Shown here: positions 1 through 9,409 of the stretch, piece by piece
Layout: each line of letters begins with the position of its first letter
How positions within the stretch are numbered: the stretch's first letter is position 1
Source: Arthrobacter pascens
Lineage (GTDB): Bacteria > Actinomycetota > Actinomycetes > Actinomycetales > Micrococcaceae
DNA length: 64,000 nucleotides
Direction of reading: 5' to 3'
Assembly (NCBI RefSeq): GCF_017052465.1
Contig: NZ_JAFHKT010000141.1
Coordinates: 62,001-126,000, forward strand
Translations under genes and position numbers: made by a program
The notes under the pieces: generated by a model
Database searches by the model: none
The model's input: only the letters and a program-made list of their open reading frames with translations
What the model was told of the DNA's origin: nothing

Positions 1-2094
1 GATATTGATGGTTGAGGCGACGCTGGGCACCCCGGTGGCGTCCACGGCAAAGAGCAGGTAATTGCCCGGCACCAGCACACCGGTATCCGCCGGCAAGGCC
101 AGCGACGCGGTGTTGCCCGAGACGGCGGTTGCGGTCAGCGGGATCCGCCGCTGGTCGGTGTTCACGGTGTGGGTCACCGTACTCATCCGCATCAGCGAGA
201 AATTGGTGGTCGGCGAACCTGTGGTCACGGAAATCGTGCTGCCGGGCGCGGCGGTGGCCGGTGCGCTCACAATCTCCGGCCGGACACGCGCGCTGCCGTC
301 GGCGTTCAGCAGGTAGGGCGGGGTGAAGATCTCTCCGTCGAGATGGTTGGTGGTGCACTCGCCGTCGCACAGCCCGCCGCCGCCGACGAAGACCCGGGCG
401 TCCGGGAGCAGCACGGCCACACTGTGGTACGTCCGCGGAATGGCCATCTGGGCCAGGGTCGTCCACTGCCCGGTCTCCGGGTTCCAGATTTCCGGAGCCA
501 TCCTGGCACCCGTGTCGGTGAACTGGACGGGGGTGGCCTGGCCGCCGACCACGAGCACCTGGCCGTCGGGCAGCGCGACGCCGTTCGCGAAGGAGCGGCT
601 GAAAGCCATGTCCGCGGTCCGGGCCGCGGTGGCTCCGTTGTTGATGTCGATGGTGTACGCCCGCGCCGTGGCAGGGGTGTTCTTGTAGGCGGTCGCCCCG
701 CCCATGGTGAGGATCTTGCCGACGTCGTACATCACGGCGTCACCGTTCATCGCGTGTGCACTGTCGGACCGCAGCCCGGCTGAGGCGATGCTGCCGGCGC
801 CGGTGGTGGAGATCCAGTTCATCTGGCGGCTCGGCCCGGCGTGGAACACGCGGCCGCCAGGGGCGGCGAACAGCCAGGGGTGATTGTCGGCATGGTGTTC
901 TGCAGGGTCATCGGTAACGATGTTGTCGACCAGCACGTTCGGCAGAGTTCGCCAGCCGCCGGCCTCGGACCATACCTCGCCGTGCTTGTTGCCGATGCCG
1001 CCTGACCATGACCCGCCGATGGTGAACACCTCATTGCTGGACGTGGTGACGTTGGACTGGTAGCCCCGGGCGATTTTCATGGCCGGCCCCGCGGTCCAGG
1101 TGTTCGTCCCCGGGTTGTAGAGGGTGGTTTTGGAGCTGTTGCTGCCGCCGCTGATCAGGATGCGCCCGTCCGGCAGCATCGAGGTCCCGGGGCAGAACAT
1201 GTCGTGGCCGGTGTTGGCCACCTGGGTCTGGCTCACGGCTCCGGTGGTGAGGTTCAGGATGGACGTCTGGGTGTATCCGTTGCTGCCGCCGAAGGTGGTG
1301 GGCGAATAGGCGGACCAGGTCAGCAGCTTGTTGCCGGGAAGCAGCGCCGCCGCGGCCGGGACGAGCGGGAAGTTGATGGTCGGACCCCAGGATCCCGACG
1401 ACCCCGTTGCCACTGCCTGGGTTGTCAGGTTGCCGCTGCCCTGGCCGACCAGGTTGATCTCCGTGGCGCTGCTCCAGGAGCCGCGGTTGCCGGCTTCGGT
1501 GGTGGCCCGCAGCCGGACGTAGCGCGCCGACGCCGCCGCGAACGTCGCAGTTTTCTCGGCACTGCTGTCCGCCCAGGTGCCGTGGGCCACCGGGGCGCCC
1601 CACGTGGTGCCGTTCGTGCTCACCGTGATCTCGAAGCTGCCGATCCGCCCGTTCTCGACGTCGGCACGTGGGAGATAGCGGAAGCCGGTGATGTTTTGCG
1701 TCACCTTGGTGTCGATGGTGAGAGTATGCGGCAGCGGTACAGCAGGCGCCGAGCCCTTGCTCTGCCAGAACGTCACGGGGTCCCCGTCAAGGACGTTGGC
1801 GGCCCGGCCGCTCCCGCCCGAAACCTCTTCGTCGCTGGCCGCAACCGTCCATCCGTCCCGGGGCAACGGAGGCGGAGCCGGCTCCATCGCGGCGGCCGGT
1901 AGTGCAGGGTTGTGCTCGTGTGTGCCGTTCGCAGTCGAGGAGTCGTGCGCCACCAAGTGCGCGTCCGTCCGGCTCCATGCCACGGATCCTCCGAGCAGCA
2001 GGGACGCCGCCACCACTGCGGTGACCGGCGCCGTCAGGGCCGACCTGCCGCTCATCCTGGAAACGGCGGACCGAACACGGCTCACAACAGACAT
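1..2094 (-). CDS. Secreted galactose oxidase (copper radical oxidase), 3' end cut by window edge
   Basis: The minus frame is open from ATG 2094 to the edge (698 codons, no stop). Order of parts: a basic N-terminus with a hydrophobic segment at about residues 20-38 (export signal), a discoidin-like F5/8C region around 75-215, kelch repeats around 225-600, and a DUF1929-type C-terminal domain. The copper/radical residues of galactose oxidase can be matched one by one: Cys301 in HDMFCPG (Cys228 of the fungal enzyme), Tyr345 in RGYQ (Tyr272), Tyr556-His557 in PRTYHS (Tyr495-His496) and His642 in VTHTVNTDQRR (His581). A thioether Cys-Tyr cofactor and oxidation of a primary alcohol to an aldehyde with H2O2 release are therefore expected by family knowledge. 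The substrate could be galactose, a polysaccharide or another alcohol. It stands alone on the minus strand. Confidence 0.9.
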   Translation of the reverse strand, partial: MSVVSRVRSAVSRMSGRSALTAPVTAVVAASLLLGGSVAWSRTDAHLVAHDSSTANGTHEHNPALPAAAMEPAPPPLPRDGWTVAASDEEVSGGSGRAANVLDGDPVTFWQSKGSAPAVPLPHTLTIDTKVTQNITGFRYLPRADVENGRIGSFEITVSTNGTTWGAPVAHGTWADSSAEKTATFAAASARYVRLRATTEAGNRGSWSSATEINLVGQGSGNLTTQAVATGSSGSWGPTINFPLVPAAAALLPGNKLLTWSAYSPTTFGGSNGYTQTSILNLTTGAVSQTQVANTGHDMFCPGTSMLPDGRILISGGSNSSKTTLYNPGTNTWTAGPAMKIARGYQSNVTTSSNEVFTIGGSWSGGIGNKHGEVWSEAGGWRTLPNVLVDNIVTDDPAEHHADNHPWLFAAPGGRVFHAGPSRQMNWISTTGAGSIASAGLRSDSAHAMNGDAVMYDVGKILTMGGATAYKNTPATARAYTIDINNGATAARTADMAFSRSFANGVALPDGQVLVVGGQATPVQFTDTGARMAPEIWNPETGQWTTLAQMAIPRTYHSVAVLLPDARVFVGGGGLCDGECTTNHLDGEIFTPPYLLNADGSARVRPEIVSAPATAAPGSTISVTTGSPTTNFSLMRMSTVTHTVNTDQRRIPLTATAVSGNTASLALPADTGVLVPGNYLLFAVDATGVPSVASTINI

Positions 2095-2503
2095 AGTCTT
2101 ACCCCTCAGACGGTAGGCCAATACTGGAACGCATAAGCCGTGTCTGCTGAGCCCAGACGTGGTGGATCGGAGCTTACGGAGTCAGCGAGGCATCGGGCCA
2201 GAGTACTCACTACCTGTGTTCGCTCCACCAGCTACTCGCAGATCAGCGTTTCCTACCTGTCGTCGTCCAGGGGCTACTTGGCCTGCACCAACGACGACGT
2301 GATACAGCCTTATTGCCCAATTACGAGAGGATGTTCTGTTTCCGGAGCCCGCACCGAGCCCAAACAGAGCACCAAGCCGAAACGGACGTGGTCACCACGA
2401 CGCGAATCGTCATCGCGGCCACGCCACCCGATTACGGCATCAGCAGTTTCGGCCGGCTCCTCGACACCGCTACCAATGACCCGGGCTTCACTTCCCCGGG
2501 CAG
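2095..2503. other. Intergenic stretch between two minus-strand genes
   Basis: About 410 nt. It must carry the promoter of the galactose oxidase gene at its left end. Short plus-strand frames exist (the longest about 120 codons) but have no recognisable domain, no good ribosome site and unconvincing composition. I see no RNA gene and no clear hairpin terminator. Confidence 0.5.
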
Positions 2504-2950
2504 CTAGTGGGTAGGGCCTTCCGCCGCAGCGTCGGCAGGAGGCTCATCGGCGGGAACGTAGTCTCCGTGGCGGTGGACGATCTTCCACTCCCCCTCTTCA
2601 CGGCGGTAGACGTGGGTGACACGGAGCTTCGTGGACTGGGGCGGACCGCCGTCGACCGACAGGTCCGAGCGTTCGAACCCGACAGTGTAGGCAAGATCCC
2701 CGCTGGCACCGGCCGCAACAAGTTCAAAACTGTAGGCGGTGCAGTCGGAGAATCGTGAGGCAACCCAGCGGAAGGTCTGGCTAACGGCATCCCAGCCCAC
2801 ATTGGACATACCCATGGCACCGAATAACGTGACGGGATCGGATTGGGACCACAAGGCTATCCGGGGCTCCACGTCACCGTTATGGATCGCCGTTTCCGCC
2901 GCTATCTGCCGATCCAGCATGGCCGTCAGGAAATCCTCGAGCTCGCCCAT
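2504..2950 (-). CDS. SnoaL-like / NTF2-fold protein
   Basis: A 148-aa soluble protein of the usual length for the SnoaL/DUF4440 group. An N-terminal helix begins MGELEDFLTAMLD. It is followed by the family's typical segment about a varying load (NGDVEPRIALWSQSDPVTLFG, split here), a WDAV stretch, and a C-terminal pattern of beta strands ending in LRVTHVYRREEGEWKIVHRH, which is the hallmark of ketosteroid-isomerase-like NTF2 proteins. These form a cone-shaped pocket and act as small-molecule isomerases, cyclases or binding proteins, and the specific ligand cannot be told. No membrane segment or signal is present. It lies alone between the oxidase gene and the toxin-antitoxin pair on the other strand. 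Confidence 0.75.
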   Translation of the reverse strand: MGELEDFLTAMLDRQIAAETAIHNGDVEPRIALWSQSDPVTLFGAMGMSNVGWDAVSQTFRWVASRFSDCTAYSFELVAAGASGDLAYTVGFERSDLSVDGGPPQSTKLRVTHVYRREEGEWKIVHRHGDYVPADEPPADAAAEGPTH

Positions 2951-3176
2951 GTCCGCCTCCTTCGCCGGTCCACACAGTCATCGCCTTTTGGGAAGCAACG
3001 CGTTGCCGCCAGACTGGCAGGTCGCAGCTACGGCGTCAACGGGACCCAGCTGCATCGGCTCGCTGGTTGAGCCTGGGCCCTCGCCAGCAGGGTTCCCTGA
3101 CCGAGCTTGCGAGGTTAGGGGGCTGGTGGGGAGCGAAACCAGAGATGCCCTTGCTACGATTGCTACGGAGGCAGCC

Positions 3177-3440
3177 ATGACAACAATCCCGCACCGCGAG
3201 CTCCGCAACCAGAGCAGCAAGATCCTCGAGCGTGTGAAGAATGGCGAAACCATCGACGTCACCAACAACGGCGAGGTGGCAGCTACCCTGATTCCCCCTT
3301 CGGCCTCACCCTTCGAACGGCTCTTGCTATCCGGGAATGTCCGCCCCGCCTCAGGTCCTGTTGATTTCCAGGGGCTCCGCCGCAGCACGTCCCACGCGGG
3401 CACCGCAGAAATGCTGTCCGACGTGCGCGGTGACCGTTGA
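3177..3440 (+). CDS. Antitoxin, Phd/YefM type, partner of the following PIN toxin
   Basis: 87 aa from ATG 3177. The frame is open further upstream, but homology starts here, and a purine-rich GGAGG lies a few bases before this ATG. The N-terminal half reads TTIPHRELRNQSSKILERVK followed by NGETIDVTNNGEVAATLIP, which is the Phd/YefM fold: a swapped dimer that binds DNA and represses its own operon. The C-terminal tail (about residues 45-87) is variable and would wrap the toxin. The stop overlaps the toxin start by 4 nt, so the two are translationally coupled. The fold assignment is strong. Autoregulation is inferred from the family. Confidence 0.85.
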   Translation: MTTIPHRELRNQSSKILERVKNGETIDVTNNGEVAATLIPPSASPFERLLLSGNVRPASGPVDFQGLRRSTSHAGTAEMLSDVRGDR

Positions 3441-3826
3441 TCATCTACCTGGACACCTCGGCTGCGCTCAAACTAGTCGTCGAGGAAACTGAGTCCTCGG
3501 CAGTTGCTGAGTACCTCACGGCAGCTGCGCACCGGGGCGACCGGCTGGTCGCCTCGATGCTCCTGTACACGGAGCTGCATTGCGCCGGGAAACGCCGCGG
3601 GCTGCCGGCCGAACTCATCACCACGGTGTTGGGCGGAATCAACCTGGTGGATGTGGCCCGCTCGGATCTCATGTACGCGGCCGCCATGCCGGGCAAGCTG
3701 CGCAGCGCCGACGCCATTCACCTGGCGACAGCAATCCGCCTGCAGACCGACGTGCTGGTCGTCTATGACCTAGAGCTGGTCACTGCCGCGACAGCGGCTG
3801 GGTTGAGGGTCCTTTCCCCGGCGTGA
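3437..3826 (+). CDS. VapC-type PIN-domain ribonuclease toxin
   Basis: 129 aa, standard VapC length. It starts at TTG 3437, which overlaps the antitoxin stop as TTGA. The metal-binding acidic residues of a PIN nuclease are all visible: Asp6 in IIYLDTSAALKL, Glu46 in YTELHC, Asp92 in SADAIHLATA and Asp111 in VVYDLEL. PIN toxins cut tRNA or rRNA in a Mg2+-dependent way when freed from the antitoxin. The pair ends about 110 nt before the first Wadjet operon and may have arrived with it. The catalytic set is complete, so the toxin is probably active. The exact RNA target cannot be read from sequence. Confidence 0.9.
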   Translation: MIIYLDTSAALKLVVEETESSAVAEYLTAAAHRGDRLVASMLLYTELHCAGKRRGLPAELITTVLGGINLVDVARSDLMYAAAMPGKLRSADAIHLATAIRLQTDVLVVYDLELVTAATAAGLRVLSPA

Positions 3827-3935
3827 TGCCGTGCCGCTGAAGCTGTCGCTCCGGGCGTAAACTCCTCCACAGAGTTTGTCCGCGGTGCCCTTTAGAGTGG
3901 ACTGACAGAGTGTGAGCCGCCGCACGAAGGACACG

Positions 3936-5378
3936 ATGGACTACTACGCAATCAACGCCCTGCGTGAGAACCATGCAGGCTGGTCCCTGCTGCGCGCCCA
4001 GAACGCCCCGCTCGCAGTCTCGTTTTTCATGGCGGCCTTCACCGGGCCCAACCAGCGCAACCTCGGCCGGCAGCAGCTCATCGACAGCTTGGACGACGTG
4101 CTGTTCGGCCTGCGGGATGCCTACGGCGAGGACAAATTCCCCCGGCAGGCGTCGGAGTACCTGGACGACTGGGCCGCCCCGGAAAGGGCCTGGCTGCGGA
4201 AGTACTACATCCAGGGCCAGGACGAACCCCGCTACGATCTCACCGCGGCGGCAGAGGACGTGGTGCGTTGGGTGGAGAGCCTGCGCGGCCGGGACTTCGT
4301 TGCCACCCAGTCGCGGCTCACCAGCATTTTCGCCGTCCTCGAGCGGCTGGTCCAGCAGTCGGAAACGGACCCTGAGGTGCGGCTTGCGGAACTGCAGCGG
4401 CAGCGCGATGGGATCGACGCCGAGATGCAGCGCATCCGGGACGGCAACATCCGGGTCATGACGGCACCGGAAGCCCTGGACCACTTCCAGCAGCTGACCA
4501 CCCTGGCCAAGGATCTCCTCTCGGACTTCCGCGAGGTTGAGCAGAACTTCCGCAAGCTGGACCGCCAGGTCCGCGAGCAGATCGCCACCTGGGACGGCAC
4601 CCAGGGCGAGCTCCTCGAATCGATCCTCGCCAACCAGCAGGACATCAGCAGCTCCCTGCAGGGCCGGACATTCCAGGGATTCTGGGACTACCTCATGTCC
4701 CCGCAGCTGCGAACGGAACTGCGGGACCTCCTGCAGCGCGCCACGCAGATCGAAGCGCTCGCCTCGATGGACAACCTGCACGCCATCACCAACCTGCACC
4801 AGGACTGGCTGCCTGCCGTCGAGCAGACCCAGGGCACTGTGCGCCAGCTGTCCCAGCAGATGCGCCGGCTGCTCGATGACAAGGTGTTCCTGGAGAACAA
4901 GCGCATCATGCAGCTCATCCGCAGCGTCGAGTCCGGCGCGCTGGCTACCCGGGAGCAGCCGCCGTCGGGGGATTTCATCGACATCGCGGCACCGTCCGTT
5001 GACATCACCCTGCCGTTCGAACGACCCCTGTATGAGCCGAGTCGGCGGGTCATGGTCGAGGACCATATCGAAACCGCCAACGACGCGGACGTGGACGCCG
5101 GTGCCCTGTTCAGCCAGTTCCACGTGGACAAGGAACGCCTCAAAGCCAATATCGACGCCGTCCTCGCCGAGGCGGAGCAGGCCACTCTCGCTGAGGTCAC
5201 CGCCGCCTACCCCGTGTCGCAGGGGCTGGCCGAGATCGTGGCCTACTACCAGCTCGCCACGGAATCGGACTGGGCCAGCATCAACCCGGACGCTGAGCAA
5301 CAAATAGCCTGGCAACTGGAGGACGGCAGCATCCGCGAAGCAACACTCGAGCAGATCATCTTCGGAAGGCCCGCATGA
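3936..5378 (+). CDS. jetA: Wadjet JetA (DUF3375), kleisin-like subunit, first system
   Basis: 480 aa from ATG 3936, preceded by GAAGGAC at good spacing. An in-frame GTG at 3912 would add 8 residues and has a poorer ribosome site. The start MDYYAINALRENHAGWSLLR followed by AQNAPLAVSFFMAAF is the DUF3375 signature. A wHTH-like N-terminus is followed by long amphipathic helices (about residues 150-350, many Glu/Arg/Gln), as in MksF-type kleisins. JetA clamps the JetC SMC heads and, with JetB, forms the loop-extruding complex that recognises small circular DNA. It is the first gene of jetABCD, and its stop overlaps jetB as ATGA. The role is known for the family. Activity here depends on jetC being intact. 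Confidence 0.93.
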   Translation: MDYYAINALRENHAGWSLLRAQNAPLAVSFFMAAFTGPNQRNLGRQQLIDSLDDVLFGLRDAYGEDKFPRQASEYLDDWAAPERAWLRKYYIQGQDEPRYDLTAAAEDVVRWVESLRGRDFVATQSRLTSIFAVLERLVQQSETDPEVRLAELQRQRDGIDAEMQRIRDGNIRVMTAPEALDHFQQLTTLAKDLLSDFREVEQNFRKLDRQVREQIATWDGTQGELLESILANQQDISSSLQGRTFQGFWDYLMSPQLRTELRDLLQRATQIEALASMDNLHAITNLHQDWLPAVEQTQGTVRQLSQQMRRLLDDKVFLENKRIMQLIRSVESGALATREQPPSGDFIDIAAPSVDITLPFERPLYEPSRRVMVEDHIETANDADVDAGALFSQFHVDKERLKANIDAVLAEAEQATLAEVTAAYPVSQGLAEIVAYYQLATESDWASINPDAEQQIAWQLEDGSIREATLEQIIFGRPA

Positions 5379-6019
5379 ATCCGGCAGCGAATTTCCCCAG
5401 CGAAGCGGAAACGGAAGCACGGACGCCCGAGGAGCTTCCCGGCGTCGTCACCCGGCTCTTCAAGGGCGTGCTCTACGCCGAAGGAGACGAGAAACTCTGG
5501 CAGTCGCTGCTGGGCCTGACCTCTCAGGTCCGCGACTACGTTTCCGTGCTGGGGCTGGACCTGATCCTCGACGAGTCCGAGGGCTACGCGTTCCTGAAGT
5601 CGCGCGAGGACGCGGACGGCACGCTCCCCCGGCTGATCCCGCGGCGGCAGCTGACCTTCAACGTCAGCCTGCTGCTGGCTCTGCTGCGCGGCCGGATGCT
5701 GGAGTTCGACACCAACAGCAGCGAGCTCCGGCTCATCATGACAGAGCAGGACATCGCGGACATGGTGGCCGTCTTCCTGCCCGAATCCAGCAACGAAGCC
5801 CGGATCATGGACCGGCTCGCCACCGACATCAAGAAAGTGGTGGAACTCGGCTTCCTGCGCAACCTTCGCGGCCAGCCCGGCACCTACGAGGTGGCCCGCA
5901 TCCTCAAGGCGTTCGTGGACGCCCAGTGGCTCGAGGAGTTCGACGCGCGGCTGGCGGACTACCGCGCGTCGCTCGCCGGGGCCGGGCTCACCAAAGCGGC
6001 GGAGGAGGACAGCAAGTGA
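5375..6019 (+). CDS. jetB: Wadjet JetB (DUF4194), KITE-like subunit, first system
   Basis: 214 aa with an ATGA overlap with jetA, so translation is coupled. The body (roughly residues 15-185) reads as the tandem winged-helix DUF4194/MksE fold: VVTRLFKGVLYAEGDEKLW near the start, a central LLLALLRGRMLEF helix and a second winged helix ending FLRNLRGQPGTYEV. JetB dimers sit on JetA and help load the SMC ring on DNA. The last residues are acidic and lysine-containing (AAEEDSK). Its stop overlaps the following GTG start by 4 nt. Confidence 0.92.
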   Translation: MNPAANFPSEAETEARTPEELPGVVTRLFKGVLYAEGDEKLWQSLLGLTSQVRDYVSVLGLDLILDESEGYAFLKSREDADGTLPRLIPRRQLTFNVSLLLALLRGRMLEFDTNSSELRLIMTEQDIADMVAVFLPESSNEARIMDRLATDIKKVVELGFLRNLRGQPGTYEVARILKAFVDAQWLEEFDARLADYRASLAGAGLTKAAEEDSK

Positions 6020-9000
6020 CCACTGAACTACAGGACACCCTGTTCAGCCTGGAGGAAAAGACAGACGACGGCGGCACTCCCCCAGGCTTCCGGCTGCACC
6101 GTCTAGAGCTGCTCAACTGGGGCACCTTCCACCAGGGCGTGCGGACGTTCCGGCTGGACGGCGCCAACAGCCTCCTCACCGGTGACATAGGGTCCGGGAA
6201 GTCGACGGTCGTGGACGCCATCACCACGCTGCTGCTGCCCGCGAACCGGATCGAGTACAACAAGGCCGCCGGGGCGCAGAAGAAGGAACGCTCGCTGATG
6301 TCGTACGTGCGCGGCTTCCACAAGAGCACGCGCAGCACCGGCGGCGAGTACTCCAAGCCCGTGGCACTGCGCAGCACCGGGGCCCTGACCGTTGTGCTCG
6401 CCGTGTTCCACAACGCGGTTCTGGAGAAGTCCGTCACCCTGGCCATCACGCTCTGGGCCACGCAGGAAGCGGGCCAGCCCAGCCGCTTTTTACTCACTCG
6501 CCGAGACCGACCAGACGATCGCCGGCGACTTCTCGAACTTCGGCCAGGACCCGGCCAAGCTGAAAAAGAAGCTCCGCGCGGCCGGCGCTGCCGTGCACGA
6601 CACTTTTGAGCCCTACGCTGCCGCTTTCAAGCGGCAGTTCGGCATCAGCGGCAACCAGGCCATGGAGCTGTTCCACCGGACTGTGTCGATGAAGCAGGTG
6701 GAAAACATCACCTCCTTCGTGCGCACCAACATGCTGGAGGAAGACAACGTTGGCGAGCGCATTGGCAACCTGATCCACCACTTCGACGACCTGAAGAAAG
6801 CCCACGACGCCGTGCTGCGGGCCAAGGACCAAATCGCCCTGCTGACGCCGATCAGGGAGGGCGCCGCCCAGCACGCGCAGCTGAGCCGCGATGACGAACT
6901 GGCCCGCCAGCAGCGGGACCAGCTGCATCCCTGGTTCACGGACCGGAAGCTGCAGCTGAGCCTGGAACACCAATCGGAGCTGGAAAGAACCGGAGAGCGG
7001 CTTCGGGATGACAGCACCAAGCTGCGCACCGACATCACGGAAAAGCGGCACGAGCTGTCCGCCGTTCAGGAGGACATCCGCACCAACGGCGGCGGCCGGC
7101 TGGCTGCGATCGATGCGGAGGTCGCGCGGCTTGCTGACCAGTCCCGGACCCAGCGGCAGCGCTTCGAAACCTACGCTGCCGCCGCAAAGGACTTGGGGCT
7201 CCGGCCTCCGGAGGACCGGGTGCTCTTCGACTCCAACCGCGCCCGTCTCGGCGAGGTCGAAGCGGACCTCGGCGCCCAGTCCGATGAACTGCAGGAGAGC
7301 CGCACCGGGCTGACCATCGCCCGCACCGAGCAGACGGCGCGGCTGACCGAGATCGGCGTCGAACTGCGCAGCCTGCAGTCCCGGCCCAACCTGCTGCCAC
7401 TCCCCCAGCTGGAGCTCCGCCGTCGGCTGTGCGACGGAACCGGCATCGCGGAAGCGGCGCTGCCGTACGCCGGCGAACTGCTCCGCGTGCGGGACGGCGA
7501 GGGCGCATGGGAGGGCGCGGCGGAGCGCACGCTGCACGGCTTCGCGCTGTCCCTGCTGGTGCCGGCCAAGCACTACGCCGCCGTGAGCAGCTGGGTGGAT
7601 GCCAACAACCTGAAAGGCCGGCTGGTTTACCTGAGGATCGGGGAATCCCCCGCGGCCAGGGCGGCAGAGCAGGGCACGCTGGCCGCGAAGATCGCCATCA
7701 AGCCGAACACGCCGTTCCGCAACTTCCTGCTGGATGAGCTCGCCACCCGGTTCGACCATGTCTGCTGCGACACGCTCGCAGACTTTCGCCGCTATCCCAA
7801 GGCGCTGACGGTCAACGGACAGCTCAAGGGCGGCCGAGGCAGGCACGAAAAGAACGACCGGCGGGAGCTGACGGACCGGCGCAACTATGTGCTCGGCTGG
7901 GACAACCACGACAAGATCAGCCGTTTCCTCGCCGAGCAGGACGAGGTCAAAGGCCAGCTCGCCGTCACGCAGGCCCAGCTGACGAAGGTCGACGTGTCCC
8001 TGGGTGATCTGGGCCGGCGGAACCAGCAGCTCGGCACCGTCCGCTCGGTGGCCGACTTCAGCGAGATCAGCTGGCAGCTCACGGCCCGGCGGATCGAGGA
8101 GCTCAAGGCAGAAAAGCTCGATCTGGAGACCGCCAGCGACGTGTTGAAGCAGCTGACCGCCAAGGAGTCCGCGGTGGCAGCGGAGCTGGAGCGGCTGGAG
8201 GAACGGGCCGGCAAGCTGCGCGAGCGGCTGGGCGCCAACGAGAAGGACGCGAGGGACATCGCCGAGGCGATTGAGGAATGCCGCGGCATTCTCGCGGAGA
8301 CTCCCCTGACGGACGACGGCGGGGTGCTGGCCGCCGTCGAACATCTCACCAAAGCGGCGCTCGGGGACAAGACGCTGACGTACAAGAACACCGGCACGGC
8401 GGAGAGCACGGTCCGTTCCGGGCTGACGGACACCATCGATGCGCTGTCGAAGCGGATCGCCCGTGCGGCCGAAAGCACCGTCCGGCTGATGGCTGATTTC
8501 CGCAACAAGTACCCGAACGAGACCACGGACATCGACGCCGCGCTCGAGGCCGCGGCGGACTACAACCGGCTGCTGGAGCAGCTGGTCGGCAACGACCTTC
8601 CCCGCTTCGAGGACCATTTCAAGGAGTCGCTGAACCAGAACACCATTCACGAGGTGGTAGCGTTCAACGCGTTCCTGGACAGCCGGCGGCAGGACATCGT
8701 GAACCGGATCGGCGAGATCAACCAGTCGATGGCCGGGATTGAATACAACCCGGGCCGGCACATCCAGCTGGAGCACCAGAACACCTCGGACCAGGATGTG
8801 CGTGAGTTCGGCGTGGATCTGCGGGCGTGCTCGGAGGGGACCATCGGCGACGACGACCAGTACTCGGAACAGAAGTACCTGCAGGTGGAGCGCCTGATCG
8901 AGCGCTTCCGCGGACGGGAAGGTCTGACGTCGCTGGATGAGCGCTGGACGGCCAAGGTCACGGACGTCCGGAACTGGTTCACGTTCTCGGCGTCCGAAAA

Positions 9001-9409
9001 GTGGACCGAGACCGGCGAGGAGTTCGAGCACTTCACGGACTCGGGCGGCAAGTCCGGCGGCCAGAAGGAGAAGCTGGCGTACACGATCCTGGCGGCGGCG
9101 CTGGCATTCCAGTTCGGGCTGGCGTCCGGCAAGAACGCGGCTAAGAAGGCGAACAGCGGCCGGAGTTTCCGGTTCGTGGTGATCGACGAGGCGTTCGGCC
9201 GCGGATCGGACGAGTCCGCGCGGTACGGGCTGCAGCTGTTCCAGCGGATGAAACTGCAGCTGCTGATCGTCACGCCGCTGCAGAAGATTCACGTGATTGA
9301 GCCGTTCGTCTCGCACGTGGGGTTCGTGGCGAACACCAACGGCGACGACTCGCAACTGCGCAACATGACCATCCAGGAGTACCGCGACGAACGGGACCGG
9401 CGTGCCTAA
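6016..9409 (+). CDS. jetC: Wadjet JetC, SMC-like ATPase, first system; one-base frameshift near codon 158
   Basis: It starts at GTG 6016 (GTGA overlap with jetB). The first part carries the RLELLNWGTFHQG entry and the Walker A GDIGSGKST (residues 56-64). The frame fails at the five-T run at 6487-6491. Read in the next frame from there, homology goes straight on (FYSLAETDQTIAGDF) to the stop at 9409. With one T fewer the protein would be about 1,130 aa, normal for JetC. The second part has a very long coiled coil (about residues 280-960 with a hinge in the middle), the ABC signature SGGKSGGQKEKLAY and Walker B FVVIDEAFGRGSDE. As written, the product is a 198-aa stub and the ATPase is split. 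Sequencing error, a true mutation or transcript slippage could explain this. Confidence 0.9.

Noticed and set aside
2140-2514. 124-codon plus-strand frame in the intergenic region
   Set aside because: No homology, Ser/Arg-rich composition and no ribosome site.
2739-3176. Upstream extension of the Phd/YefM antitoxin frame
   Set aside because: It overlaps the SnoaL-like gene and spacer; the conserved antitoxin begins at ATG 3177.
3780-5420. 546-codon open frame on the minus strand
   Set aside because: It lies fully antisense to jetA; its product is a G+C-driven shadow (Val/Leu/Gly/His-rich) without domain or ribosome site.
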